A model generated the notes under the pieces. The model was not told where the DNA came from and did not search any database. It was given only the letters and a program-made list of their open reading frames with translations. From Thiobacillaceae bacterium (GTDB lineage: Bacteria > Pseudomonadota > Gammaproteobacteria > Burkholderiales > Thiobacillaceae): DNA of 24,807 bases. The stretch is from assembly GCA_012274165.1 (NCBI GenBank), contig JAAPAA010000220.1, forward strand, positions 1 through 24,807, given 5' to 3'. The translations under genes were made by a program, and so were the position numbers. Positions within the stretch are counted from its first letter, which is position 1. Each line of letters starts with the position of its first letter. Of the stretch, positions 1 to 9,000 are shown piece after piece.

Positions 1-1567
1 CCAGCCCCAGCAGCAGTCGCGTCAACTGCTGGTCGCCCGCCATTTCGCCGCATACCGATACCGGCTTGCCCGCTTTGGCGCCCGCACGGATGGTGTGCTG
101 AATCAGGTTGAGCACCGACGGATGCAGCGGATCGTACAGATGCGCCACGCTGTCGTCGGCGCGATCGATTGCCAGCGTGTACTGGATCAGGTCGTTGGTG
201 CCGATCGACAGAAAATCCAGCTGTTCGGCAAAAAAAGCAGCTGACAGGGCGGCGGCGGGTATTTCGATCATGCCGCCGACAGCGATGCTCTCGTCGAATT
301 TCAGGCCGTCCTTGCGTAATGCGGCCTTGGCGGCATCGATGTGTTGCAGGGTCTGGCGCAGTTCGATAAAACTGGCCAACATGGGGATGAGTATGTTCAC
401 CCGGCCATGGTGAGAGGCGCGCAAAATCGCACGGAGCTGCGTCTGGAACAGGCCGGGCTCGGCCAGGCACAAGCGGATTGCGCGCAGACCCAGCGCCGGG
501 TTGTCTGCCACCGAATGTCCCCACGGCGCCTGCTTGTCAGCGCCCAGATCGAGGGTGCGGATGGTGACCGGCTTGCCGTCGAGCGACTCGGTCACCGTTT
601 TGTAAAACTCGTACTGCTCGTCTTCGCTCGGCAGATCGCTGCGGTTGAGGAACATGAACTCGCTGCGGAACAAGCCGATCCCCTGTGCGCCGGCCGCTTT
701 GACGGCGGCAATGTCGGTCAGTAGTTCGATGTTCGCCATCAACGCTATGGGGGTGCCGTCGAGCGTGGCCGACTTGCTGGTTTTCAGGCGCTTGAGTTTT
801 TCGGTATCGATGCGCCACTGGTTTTGCCGCAGCCGGTATTCGGCGAGTGCGGATTCGTCCGGGTTGACGATCACCACGCCATCGCGGCCATCGACGATCA
901 GCAGATCGTGATCGCGGATCAGGCCGCGTGCATTGTGCAGCGCCATCACCGACGGGATCGCCATGCTGCGCGCCAGGATCGCTGTGTGCGACGTGGTGCC
1001 GCCCAGATCGGTGATGAAGGCGGCGAAATGCACGCTTTTGAACAGGATCATGTCGGCGGGCGACAGTTCGTGCGCAACCAGGATGCGTTCCTCGTCGAAG
1101 TTGACGTCCAGCGGCAAATGGCTGGGGTGGCCGAGCAACACCTTGAGGACGCGCTGCACCACTTGCACCACGTCGTCCTGGCGACTGCGCAAATAGGTAT
1201 CCTCGATTTCATCGAAGCGTGCCACCAGGGCTTCCATCTGTTGCGCCAGCGCCCACTCGGCATTGCATTGCGATTCGTTGATCAGGCGCTTGGGTTCCTC
1301 GGAAATGGCCGTATCGCCGAGGAACATCAGATGCATGTCGAGAAACGCTGACAGCTCGGCTGGCGCGTGCGCCGGGATATGGCTGCGCAGCGTTTCGAGC
1401 TCGGCGCGGGTGGTCAGGATGGCGGCGTCGAAACGCGCCAGTTCCTCGGGAATGTATTGGTGGTCCAGCATGTATTGCGGCACTTCGACGCGCGCGCTCG
1501 ACGTGATGTGCGCGTAGCCGATGGCGATCCCGCCGGACACGCCAATGCCGTGCAGAGAAAAGCTCAT
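1..1567 (-). CDS. ptsI: Phosphoenolpyruvate-protein phosphotransferase (PTS enzyme I), partial
   Basis: Enzyme I autophosphorylates from phosphoenolpyruvate and passes the phosphate to HPr in the cytoplasm. The gene reads leftward and leaves the window, so 522 N-terminal codons are present. Compared with the ~575-residue family length, roughly the last 50 residues are missing. The swivelling-domain active site GGTTSHTAIL is visible with the phospho-accepting His near residue 194, and the PEP-binding domain carries the VSVCGEMAGD motif with its catalytic Cys close to the truncated end. The ATG at 1567 overlaps the ptsH stop by 4 bp (ATGA) and has a strong GGAGG ribosome site just upstream, which fixes the start. 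It is the last visible gene of an EIIA-HPr-EI cluster without sugar-specific EIIB/EIIC genes nearby, which suggests a regulatory rather than transport role. Confidence 0.96.
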   Translation of the reverse strand, partial: MSFSLHGIGVSGGIAIGYAHITSSARVEVPQYMLDHQYIPEELARFDAAILTTRAELETLRSHIPAHAPAELSAFLDMHLMFLGDTAISEEPKRLINESQCNAEWALAQQMEALVARFDEIEDTYLRSRQDDVVQVVQRVLKVLLGHPSHLPLDVNFDEERILVAHELSPADMILFKSVHFAAFITDLGGTTSHTAILARSMAIPSVMALHNARGLIRDHDLLIVDGRDGVVIVNPDESALAEYRLRQNQWRIDTEKLKRLKTSKSATLDGTPIALMANIELLTDIAAVKAAGAQGIGLFRSEFMFLNRSDLPSEDEQYEFYKTVTESLDGKPVTIRTLDLGADKQAPWGHSVADNPALGLRAIRLCLAEPGLFQTQLRAILRASHHGRVNILIPMLASFIELRQTLQHIDAAKAALRKDGLKFDESIAVGGMIEIPAAALSAAFFAEQLDFLSIGTNDLIQYTLAIDRADDSVAHLYDPLHPSVLNLIQHTIRAGAKAGKPVSVCGEMAGDQQLTRLLLGL

Positions 1568-1833
1568 CGCTCCTCCCCAAAGCCGCTTGAGATCAATTCG
1601 GCCAGTGCGTCCATTGCTGCGATTTCGTCTTCGCCGTCGGTTTCCAGGGTGATGAGGCTGCCCTTGGCGGCCGCCAGCATCATCACGCCCATGATGCTCT
1701 TGGCGTTGATGCGGCGGCCGTTGCGCGTCATGAACACCTGGCTCTTGAAGCCGGACACGAGCTGGGTGAGTTTGGCGGACGGGCGCGCATGCAGCCCGAG
1801 CTTGTTGACGATTTCAACGTCCCGTTGCTGCAT
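1564..1833 (-). CDS. ptsH: Phosphocarrier protein HPr
   Basis: This 89-residue protein is the small phosphocarrier between enzyme I and EIIA. The active-site loop GLHARPS puts the phosphorylated histidine at residue 15, exactly the family position. The regulatory serine is at residue 46 in NAKSIMGV, the site HPr kinase/phosphorylase uses in many proteobacteria; no hprK is visible here. Length is normal for the family. The start lies inside the end of the upstream EIIA gene (20 bp overlap) and its stop overlaps the ptsI start by 4 bp, so the three are probably translationally coupled. Confidence 0.97.
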   Translation of the reverse strand: MQQRDVEIVNKLGLHARPSAKLTQLVSGFKSQVFMTRNGRRINAKSIMGVMMLAAAKGSLITLETDGEDEIAAMDALAELISSGFGEER

Positions 1834-2230
1834 GGCACATGGTCTCGGAAATATGGTTGATGCTGTTGCGCCCGCCTTCGACGATGCGCAGGATAAGTTG
1901 CGGCAGGGCCAGCGTGTCGCGGTAGTTCAGCGCTTTCAGCAGCATCGGCAGGTTGACTCCGGATACCCCTTCGATATGGGCGGGTTCGAGCAGTCGGCAC
2001 AGCGTGTTGCTGGGGGTGGCGCCGTAGAGATCGGTCAGCACCAGGATGCCGTCGCCTTCATCCAGCTCGGCCAGCCTTTCCTGCAAGGCTTTCTGCCGCT
2101 CGTCGGGGTCGGCGTGGCCGATGAAATCCAGTGTGGCGAGACCACGCGGGCGCTGCCCCAGCACATGGGTGGCGCACTCGACCAGACTGTCGGCGAGCGA
2201 ACCGTGGGCGACGATGAGGATGCCTATCAT
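1814..2230 (-). CDS. PTS fructose/mannose-type EIIA domain protein
   Basis: This 138-residue single-domain protein belongs to the EIIA-Man family. It begins MIGILIVAHGSLADSLV, with the phosphorylatable histidine at residue 9, and has the DLYGATPSN loop that corresponds to the conserved D-x-x-G-x-[ST]-P-x-N segment of the family. It would accept phosphate from HPr. No EIIB, EIIC or EIID partner is fused or adjacent, so it is probably a regulatory EIIA, as is common in betaproteobacteria (often called PtsM or ManX-like). Its 3' end overlaps ptsH by 20 bp. A 39-bp gap separates its start from the apbE stop, so it may still be cotranscribed with the glutathione genes. No good ribosome site is visible before the ATG. 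Confidence 0.92.
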   Translation of the reverse strand: MIGILIVAHGSLADSLVECATHVLGQRPRGLATLDFIGHADPDERQKALQERLAELDEGDGILVLTDLYGATPSNTLCRLLEPAHIEGVSGVNLPMLLKALNYRDTLALPQLILRIVEGGRNSINHISETMCHAATGR

Positions 2231-2269
2231 GGTGAAGTCGTGAACATCAAAAAAAGCAAAGACAGCATT

Positions 2270-3283
2270 CTAGTGGAGACGCGCCGCCAGCGTGGAGGAG
2301 CGAACCGTTTTGCCGGCGGCATCCACTGCCAGGTAGTCACGAATCCCCGATTGCGCCGCGTGATCCGCGAGCCGCGCTGCGCCGTCGATGAACAGCGGCT
2401 TTGACAGCGCATCCGAACGCGTGCCCGCCCGTGCACCACGCAGCAGGATCGTCACCGACTGCATGCCGGTGGCGGGCCAGCCGCTGCGCGGGTCGATCAC
2501 ATGGCAATATCGCCGCCCGCCCGCTTCGAAATAACGCTGGTAATCGCCCGAGGTGCCAATCGCTTCGCCGTCCAGCAAGTCCAGCGTCGCCAGCGTGCCC
2601 GCCTTGCGCGGATGCTGGATGCCGACGCGCCACGGCCGCTCACCGTGTTGTCCCAGCGCAATGACGTTGCCGCCGATGTTCACCAGTGCGTTCCTGATGC
2701 CGTGCGCTTGCAGGATCGCCACCGCGTCGTCGAGCGCGCGGCCCTTGGCGTAGCCGCCAAGATCAAGCTGTACCGCCGGGTTGTCGCTCCATACCGTGTT
2801 GTTTTCGATATGCAGGTCGCCCATGCGGGGTTGCTGCTTCACCCACCCGGCAATCGCAATGCTATCCGGCACCTGCGATTGCGGCGTGTCGGCATGAAAC
2901 CCCCACAACGCAATCAGCCCGCCGATGGCCGGGTTGAACAGGTTGCCGGACTGGATCGACAGCTTTTGCGCGTCCGTCAGCATCGCCGCCAGTTCGGGCG
3001 TCACCGTTGCGCGTTCGCCTTTCGCCAGCGCCGCGTTCAGCCGCGACAGGTCGCTCGGCTGCCAGGCATGCAGCGTGTGATGCAAATGATCGAAGCGCGC
3101 CAGCACGGCGGCAGTCGCCGCCTGCGCCTGGGCCTCGGGCGCACCGTACACGCTGATTTCGACCAGGGTGCCAAAGACATACGACTGCTGCTGCGTCAAA
3201 GGCTGCGGGCTGCAGGCGGCGAGCGCCCACAGCAGCAGAAACCACAGGCTGATTCGCGCTGCTCGCATGCACGCCCCACGCAT
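2270..3283 (-). CDS. apbE: FAD:protein FMN transferase, ApbE-family lipoprotein
   Basis: ApbE proteins cleave FAD and attach FMN covalently to a Thr/Ser of exported flavoproteins such as NqrB/C or RnfG/D. This 337-residue form starts with a lipoprotein signal ending in LAAC (lipid-modified Cys about residue 24), so it should sit on the periplasmic face of a membrane. Family motifs are DLGGYAKG (about 174-181), GTSGDYQR (about 243-250) and HVIDPRSG (about 261-268). I chose the ATG at 3283 because it overlaps the gshB stop by one base (TGATG); an ATG at 3307 with a weak GAG-type site and one at 3268 are also possible. It follows gshA-gshB as a probable third gene of the operon. Its flavoprotein target is not in the window. 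Confidence 0.92.
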   Translation of the reverse strand: MRGACMRAARISLWFLLLWALAACSPQPLTQQQSYVFGTLVEISVYGAPEAQAQAATAAVLARFDHLHHTLHAWQPSDLSRLNAALAKGERATVTPELAAMLTDAQKLSIQSGNLFNPAIGGLIALWGFHADTPQSQVPDSIAIAGWVKQQPRMGDLHIENNTVWSDNPAVQLDLGGYAKGRALDDAVAILQAHGIRNALVNIGGNVIALGQHGERPWRVGIQHPRKAGTLATLDLLDGEAIGTSGDYQRYFEAGGRRYCHVIDPRSGWPATGMQSVTILLRGARAGTRSDALSKPLFIDGAARLADHAAQSGIRDYLAVDAAGKTVRSSTLAARLH

Positions 3284-4236
3284 CAAGGGCGAATCGTGGT
3301 TGAACATCCACGCTCAATCGCAGCAATGAACTGCACCGCCACATCGTGCCCCGACTGGGCCGTGATTTCCTGAAATCCCGTCGGGCTGGTGACGTTGATT
3401 TCGGTCAGGCAATCGCCAATGACGTCGAGGCCGGAGAGGAAGATGCCGTTCTCTTTTGCCCACGGCGCGATGGTTTCGGCGATTGCGCGGTCGCGTGCCG
3501 ACAACGGCTGTGCGCGGGCGGTGCCGCCGGCGGCGAGGTTGCCGCGCGTTTCGCCGGCCAGGGGGATGCGGGCGAGCGCCCACGGTACGACTTCACCGTT
3601 TATCAGCAGGATGCGTTTGTCGCCGTCCGCAATCTCGGGCAAGTAGCGCTGCGCCATGATCGCGCGGCGGCCGTGCCGGGTGAGCGTTTCCAGGATGGCG
3701 TTGCGGTTGGGGTCGGCGAGCGTCAGGCGGAAGACGCCGCTGCCGCCCATTTCGGTGAGCGGCTTGACGATGATGTCGTGATGCTCGGCGAGAAAATCTC
3801 CCACATCCGCCGCATCGGCGGACACCAGCGTGGGGGCGATGAATTGCGGGAAATTGAGGATCGCGAGTTTTTCGTTGAAGTCGCGCAGACACGCCGGGCG
3901 GTTCAGCACGTGTGCGCCGGTGGCTTCGGCGATGCCGAGCAGATGGGTGGCCAGTAAATAATCGGTATCGACTGGCGGGTCGCTACGCATCAGCACGGCG
4001 TTGAAATCCTTCAGCACGCAATCGCGGGTTTCGATTACACGATACCAGTCGTGGTCGGTTCTCACGTCGAGCGCGGCACAGGCGCCGCGCGACACGCCAT
4101 CGGCCACATACAGTTGTCGCGCTTCGGCGGCGAACACGGCATGGCCGCGCGCCACCGCCGCGCGCATCATCGCCACCGAACTGTCCTTGTAGGCTTTGAG
4201 TCCGGCCAGCGGATCAACGATGAATAGCAGTTTCAT
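3283..4236 (-). CDS. gshB: Glutathione synthetase
   Basis: This enzyme ligates gamma-glutamylcysteine and glycine with ATP, the second step of glutathione synthesis, in the cytoplasm. The 317-residue length matches the E. coli type (316). ATP-grasp features are clear: MRSDPPVDTDY near 83-93, the glycine-rich loop KPLTEMGGSGVF at 158-169, GDKRILLING at 205-214, RGNLAAGG at 231-238 and the C-terminal LTEINVTSPTG at 277-287. The frame stays open far upstream into gshA, but homology begins at MKLLFIVDPL, whose ATG at 4236 overlaps the gshA stop by 4 bp. That overlap and the matching N-terminus decide the start. The genes for both steps of the pathway are therefore adjacent and coupled. Confidence 0.97.
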   Translation of the reverse strand: MKLLFIVDPLAGLKAYKDSSVAMMRAAVARGHAVFAAEARQLYVADGVSRGACAALDVRTDHDWYRVIETRDCVLKDFNAVLMRSDPPVDTDYLLATHLLGIAEATGAHVLNRPACLRDFNEKLAILNFPQFIAPTLVSADAADVGDFLAEHHDIIVKPLTEMGGSGVFRLTLADPNRNAILETLTRHGRRAIMAQRYLPEIADGDKRILLINGEVVPWALARIPLAGETRGNLAAGGTARAQPLSARDRAIAETIAPWAKENGIFLSGLDVIGDCLTEINVTSPTGFQEITAQSGHDVAVQFIAAIERGCSTTIRP

Positions 4237-5513
4237 ACGGTCTCGTTCAGTGCGTCGTCGAGTTCGATGCTGGCCGCCAGCATCGCCAGCCGCGCGATCA
4301 CGCCGTAGGCATAAAAGCGGTTCGGCGCGGCGTCGGGGTTGGCGGCGCGGTCGGGGGTGACACAAGTGGTGTCGAACGCCAGCGGCACGAAATGCATGCC
4401 CGGGCTGTTGAGGTTTTCGTCGGCGCCGCGTCCGGTATGGACGCGATAAAATCCGCCGATGACGAAGTGGTCGAGCATGTAGACCACCGGCTCGGCGACC
4501 GCGTCGTTGATGCTCTCGAAAGTGTAGACGCCTTCCTGGATCAGCACCTCGCTGATTTCCAGGCCTTCTTTGCCGACCGCCATTTTGTTGCGCTGCTTGC
4601 GGTTGAGCTCGCGCACGTCGTCCGGGGACTTCACGGTCATGATGCCCATGCCGTAGGTGCCGGCGTCGGCCTTGACGATGACGAAGGGCGGCTGGTCGAT
4701 GCCGTATTCGGCATATTTGACGCGGATCTTGTCGAGCATGTCGCCGACTTTTTCGGCCAGGCAGTCCTCGCCCTGGCGTGCCTGGAAATCGATCTTGCCG
4801 CAATGGTTGAAATAGGGATCGATCAGCCACGGGTCGATGTTGATCAAGCGCGCAAACTCATCGGCAACATGCTGATACGCGGCAAAGTGGCGCGACTTGC
4901 GGCGCGTCGCCCAGCCCGCGTGCAGCGGCGGCATGATGGTCTGCTCGATGTCCTTGAGGATGTCTGGCACCCCGGCGGAGAGGTCGTTGTTCAACAGCAC
5001 CGCGCACGGATCGAAGCCTTCCAGCCCGATGCGGTCGCCTTTACGGATCAGCGGTTCAAGCGTGAGCCGCCCGCCGCCGGGCAGTTCCAGCGTGGTCGGC
5101 TGGGTGATCTCGGGAATCAGCGTGCCGATGCGCACGATGAGGCCGGTCTGGCGCAGGATGTGCGCGAGCACGGCGACGTTTTGCAGGTAGAAGGTATTGC
5201 GGGTGTGGTTCTCGGGAATCAGCAGCAGGCGCTGCGCGTCGGGACAGATTTTTTCCACCGCGCCCATCGCCGCGTGGATCGACAGCGACATGAACTCCGG
5301 GTTGAGATTGTTGAAGCCGCCGGGGAACAGATTGGTATCGACCGGCGCCAGCTTGAACCCTGCGTTGCGGATGTCCACCGAGGTGTAGAACGGCGCCGCC
5401 TGCTCTTTCCATTGCTGGCGGAACCAGTGCTCGATGGTCGGCTGCGCGTCGAGCAGGCGTTTTTCCAGTTCAAGCAGCGGACCGGTGAGTGCAGTGGTGA
5501 GGTAGGGAACCAT
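4233..5513 (-). CDS. gshA: Glutamate-cysteine ligase, proteobacterial GshA family
   Basis: This 426-residue protein makes gamma-glutamylcysteine, the first and normally rate-limiting step of glutathione synthesis. It resembles the GshA family seen in betaproteobacteria (Pfam GshA type) rather than E. coli GshA, and carries that family's signatures, including TSVDIRNAGFKLAPVDTNLF near the N-terminus, LIPENHTRN, VIVKADAGTYGMGIMTV and the C-terminal GGFYRVHTGRGADENLNSPG region. The ATG at 5513 has an AAAGG ribosome site 8-9 bases upstream. The gene heads a leftward cluster with gshB (4 bp overlap) and apbE and is divergent from trmL across a 43-bp gap. Family assignment is from motif recall, not a search. 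Confidence 0.94.
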   Translation of the reverse strand: MVPYLTTALTGPLLELEKRLLDAQPTIEHWFRQQWKEQAAPFYTSVDIRNAGFKLAPVDTNLFPGGFNNLNPEFMSLSIHAAMGAVEKICPDAQRLLLIPENHTRNTFYLQNVAVLAHILRQTGLIVRIGTLIPEITQPTTLELPGGGRLTLEPLIRKGDRIGLEGFDPCAVLLNNDLSAGVPDILKDIEQTIMPPLHAGWATRRKSRHFAAYQHVADEFARLINIDPWLIDPYFNHCGKIDFQARQGEDCLAEKVGDMLDKIRVKYAEYGIDQPPFVIVKADAGTYGMGIMTVKSPDDVRELNRKQRNKMAVGKEGLEISEVLIQEGVYTFESINDAVAEPVVYMLDHFVIGGFYRVHTGRGADENLNSPGMHFVPLAFDTTCVTPDRAANPDAAPNRFYAYGVIARLAMLAASIELDDALNETV

Positions 5514-5556
5514 ACAATGCGCCTTTCGTAAGAATCACTATTTTAGGTCATTGCCG

Positions 5557-6021
5557 ATGTTTGACATCGTTTTGTATCAACCCGAAATTCCACCCAACAC
5601 CGGCAACCTGATTCGCCTGGCGGCCAACACCGGCTGCCGTTTGCACCTGGTCGAACCGTTGGGGTTTGATTTGTCAGATAAGCAGGTCGCGCGCGCCGGG
5701 CTGGATTATCACGACATGGCCTGCGTGCAGGTGCATGCCGGTTGGGATGTCGTGCAGGCCGCTCTGCCTGAGCGCCGCTGGTTTGCGCTCACCACCAAGG
5801 GCAACGCGCGCTATGCGGACAACGCGTTTCAGGCGGGCGACGTATTCGTGTTCGGCCCCGAATCACGCGGCCTGCCCGCGGACATCCTCGATGGCTTCGA
5901 TGCCGGCCACCGCCTGCGCCTGCCGATGCTGCCCGGCTCGCGCAGCATGAATCTGTCGAATGCGGTGAGTGTGGTGGTGTTCGAGGCGTGGCGGCAGAAT
6001 GGATTTGCCGGGGGCGCTTGA
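5557..6021 (+). CDS. trmL: tRNA (cytidine(34)-2'-O)-methyltransferase
   Basis: TrmL is a SPOUT-class enzyme that 2'-O-methylates the wobble nucleotide of certain leucine tRNAs using S-adenosylmethionine. The 154-residue protein opens with FDIVLYQPEIPPNTGNLIRLAANTG, the family N-terminus (only the first residues are quoted as a motif: YQPEIPPNTGN). Knot-forming motifs follow: TTKGNARYAD, FGPESRGLP and LPMLPGSRSMNLSNAV near the C-terminus. The start is the ATG at 5557, aligned with E. coli TrmL and preceded by AGG; a TTG two codons upstream is less likely. The gene stands alone, divergent from gshA and convergent with the GGDEF-EAL gene, with only 10 bp between the stop codons. Confidence 0.96.
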   Translation: MFDIVLYQPEIPPNTGNLIRLAANTGCRLHLVEPLGFDLSDKQVARAGLDYHDMACVQVHAGWDVVQAALPERRWFALTTKGNARYADNAFQAGDVFVFGPESRGLPADILDGFDAGHRLRLPMLPGSRSMNLSNAVSVVVFEAWRQNGFAGGA

Positions 6022-6031
6022 ACGCGCCCGG
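6008..6031. terminator. GC hairpin at a convergent gene junction
   Basis: GGGCGC and GCGCCC can pair around a short loop across the trmL stop codon, with a flanking CCGG/CCGG extension after a small bulge. It sits between two convergent genes only 10 bp apart, where a bidirectional stop signal would make sense. No T-run follows on either strand, so intrinsic termination is doubtful. Confidence 0.25.
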
Positions 6032-9000
6032 TCAGGCGTCAGCCAGGGCGGCTTGGTTCAGCCAGACGAGCAGTTCATCCAGCGGCAGCGGACGGCTGAG
6101 GTGATAGCCCTGTGCCTGGTCGCACCCCATCTCCTTCAGCATGGCCAGCGCTTCGCCATCTTCAACGCCCTCGGCGATCACGTTGAGTCCCAGTCCATGG
6201 GCCAGGGCGATCGTGGAGCGCACGATGGTCGCGTCCGGTGAATTGCCGGCCATGCCCATGACGAATGAGCGGTCGATTTTCAGGGAACTCAGCGGCAGCC
6301 GCCGGAGATAGGCGAGGGACGAGTAGCCGGTGCCGAAATCGTCAACCGCGATGTTGACCCCCATGGCGGCGATCACTTGCAGCAGCGCGATCGAGCTGTC
6401 CGGATCGTGCATCAGGGCCGTTTCGGTCAATTCCAATTCGACTTCCTCATGGGGCAGATCGTAGGCGACGATGGCTTGTTCAAGATGGGAGAGGAAGCGG
6501 CCATCCATCAGGTTGCGCGCCGACAGGTTGATCGCGACCGGCTGGGCATAGCCCAGATCGTGCAGCCGGCGTTTGTCGGCCAGGGCCAGATGCAGGATGG
6601 CCTGGGTGAAGGGATGGATGACTTCATTCATTTCCACCAGGTGGATGAAGGCGTCCGGGTACAGCAGCCCGAGCCGGGGATTTTGCCAGCGCGCCAGCGC
6701 TTCAAAGCCGATGATCTGCCCGCTGGCGAGGTCGAACTTGGGCTGGTAATGCAGAACCATTTCCTCGTTCTGCAGGGCGTGGGTCAGTTCGCCGGCGAGC
6801 GCGAGGCGCTCCGGACTGTGGGTGTCGAAACCGCGGTCGTAGACCACCACCCCCGCCGTCAGGTTTTTTGCCTGATACATCGCCACGTCCGCCGCGCGTA
6901 GCAGGGCGTGGCTGTTGTCGCCGTGTTCCGGATAAAGGGCCGCGCCGATGCTGCCGGCGATTTGCAGGGCGACGCCTTCAATCATGAAGGGGAGGTGCAG
7001 CGCGTCGATAATCCCCTTGGCCAATCCAGTCACTTCGTTTTTATCGGCCAGCCCGCTCAGCAGGATGGCGAACTCGTCGCCGCCCAGACGGCAGATCAGG
7101 CTGGGTTGGCCCGCGAGGGCTTGTTCCAGTCGCGGGCCCACCTGGGTCAGCAGGTGATCGCCGATGTGATGCCCCAGCGTGTCGTTGATTTCCTTGAAAC
7201 GATCCAGATCCAGTAGCAGCAGCGCGGTGTTTCCCGTGGCGCGCCCGATGCGATCCGCAAACTCTTCGTGCAGGACGGAGCGATTGGGCAAGGCGGTGAG
7301 GCTGTCGTGCTTGGCCTGGAAGGCCAGGCTGACGACGTGCCGCGAATTGGCGATCGCCATCGCAACGGTATTGCTGAACGCGTTGAGCGTTTCCAGTTCC
7401 ATCTCGCTGAACAGGCGGCGCTCGCCATAGACCAGGTTGATGCTGCCCAGCGGCTGTTCGTGATAGATCATCGGAATGACGACACCCGAGTGCAGCCCCG
7501 CAGCCACCAGCGCAGTCCGCAGCTCGGGCTGCAAACGCTCATCCCCTGCAAAATCATCGCTTACCAGCAAGCGTTTGTCGGCCAGGGCCAGGCCGCTCAG
7601 GCTGCCCGCCACCGGCAGAGCTGCGCCCAGTTGCAACAACTGTTCCCCGAAGCCACGACTGGCTACCAGACTCAGCTGGGCGCTATCCGGGGCCAGCAGG
7701 TAGATCGCAATATGCGGCGCATGGCTCAGGCCGAGCAGGGCGTCCATGGCTTCGTGCAGGATGTCATCCAGCTTGAGCGACGCATGGAGGCGGTTGGATA
7801 ACTGGTTGATGAGGCGCAGGCTTTCGTTGCGATCGACCAGCGCCAAGCGGGATTGCTCCAGCTCGGCTTCGGCTTGCTTGCGCTGGCTGATATTGCGCAC
7901 GGTGGCGAGGATATGCGCCTGCCCGCCAATCATGATGATGTTCAGTGCCACCTCGGCATCGAAAAGCGTGCCGTCGAGGCACAGATGCTGCCATTCGAAA
8001 ACCTGGGTTTCGCCCGCAAACGCCGCCGTGATCCTTTTCAGCGCCGCGTCCCGGGACGGCTCGCCGTCCGGCTGGAACGGGGGGGAAAAGCGGTAGGGCG
8101 TGGTACCGATGATCTGGTCGCGGGTGCAGCCGAACATCTCGAGCGTGGCTGGATTGCAGTCGACAAACCGATCGCCCTGCATCAGGAAAATGCTGTCGCC
8201 GGTATGCTCGAACAGGATGCGGTAGTGCGCCTCGCTGTCGCGCAGTCTGGCCTGAGCCCGCTTCTGCTCGGTCAGATCGGCAGCGATTCCGATGAAACCT
8301 TCAATCGCGCCATTTGATCCATGCAATGGGGTGACCGAGAGGCGTACCGGGAAACGGCTGCCATCCTTGCGCAGGTAGGTCCATTCGCGCTCTTCGGATA
8401 GGCCGCGCCGGGCTTTCGCGACGAAAACGTCGAACCCCGGCTCGACCGGTTCGCCCAGTTCCTGGCTGAGCTCGATCGCATGCTGGCGAACCTCGTCCGG
8501 ATCATGAATGACTGCCGGGCTGGTTTTGCCGATCACCTCTTCGGCGCGATAGCCCAGCATGCGCTCGGCTGCGGCGTTGAAACTGACAATGGTGCCTGCG
8601 GTGTCGGTGGAAATGATGCTGTATTCGGCGCCATCCAGAACCGCCTGCTGCCAGGCTGAAAGACGGGTGACGACCGCGTCGGATTCAGCCTGACGAGCCT
8701 GGGCGCGCCGATAAATCAGGGTGCCGCCGATGAGACAGGCCAGCAGCAGCAGACTCGGCAGCAGGATCCGCTGCAGCCAGTCGGCCACGATTGCGTTCCA
8801 GGGGATGAATGCCGCAGCCAGCATCCCGTATTCGTTGATCCGTTGATACGCGACATAGTGCCGGCCGTTATGGCGGGGCAGATCGACCGTTGAGATCCCC
8901 TGGAGGCTGGGGGCGAGCGCAGCGATTTGCTGGATGGTTTTGGGGTGGACAGGCTGTTGATAGACAGCCTGGTATACGGCTTGCCGGGGGCCTGCAGGCA

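Noticed and set aside
4237..4830. Upstream in-frame extension of gshB (possible 515-residue fusion)
   Set aside because: The extra sequence is an Arg/Pro-rich out-of-frame reading of gshA; glutathione synthetase homology starts exactly at the ATG at 4236.
4392..5531. Plus-strand open frame of 379 codons opposite gshA
   Set aside because: Composition is typical of an antisense shadow, and gshA on the minus strand has clear family motifs.
5561..5566. Perfect TTGACA on the plus strand
   Set aside because: It lies inside the trmL coding region with no -10 at the right spacing and no gene start downstream that needs it.
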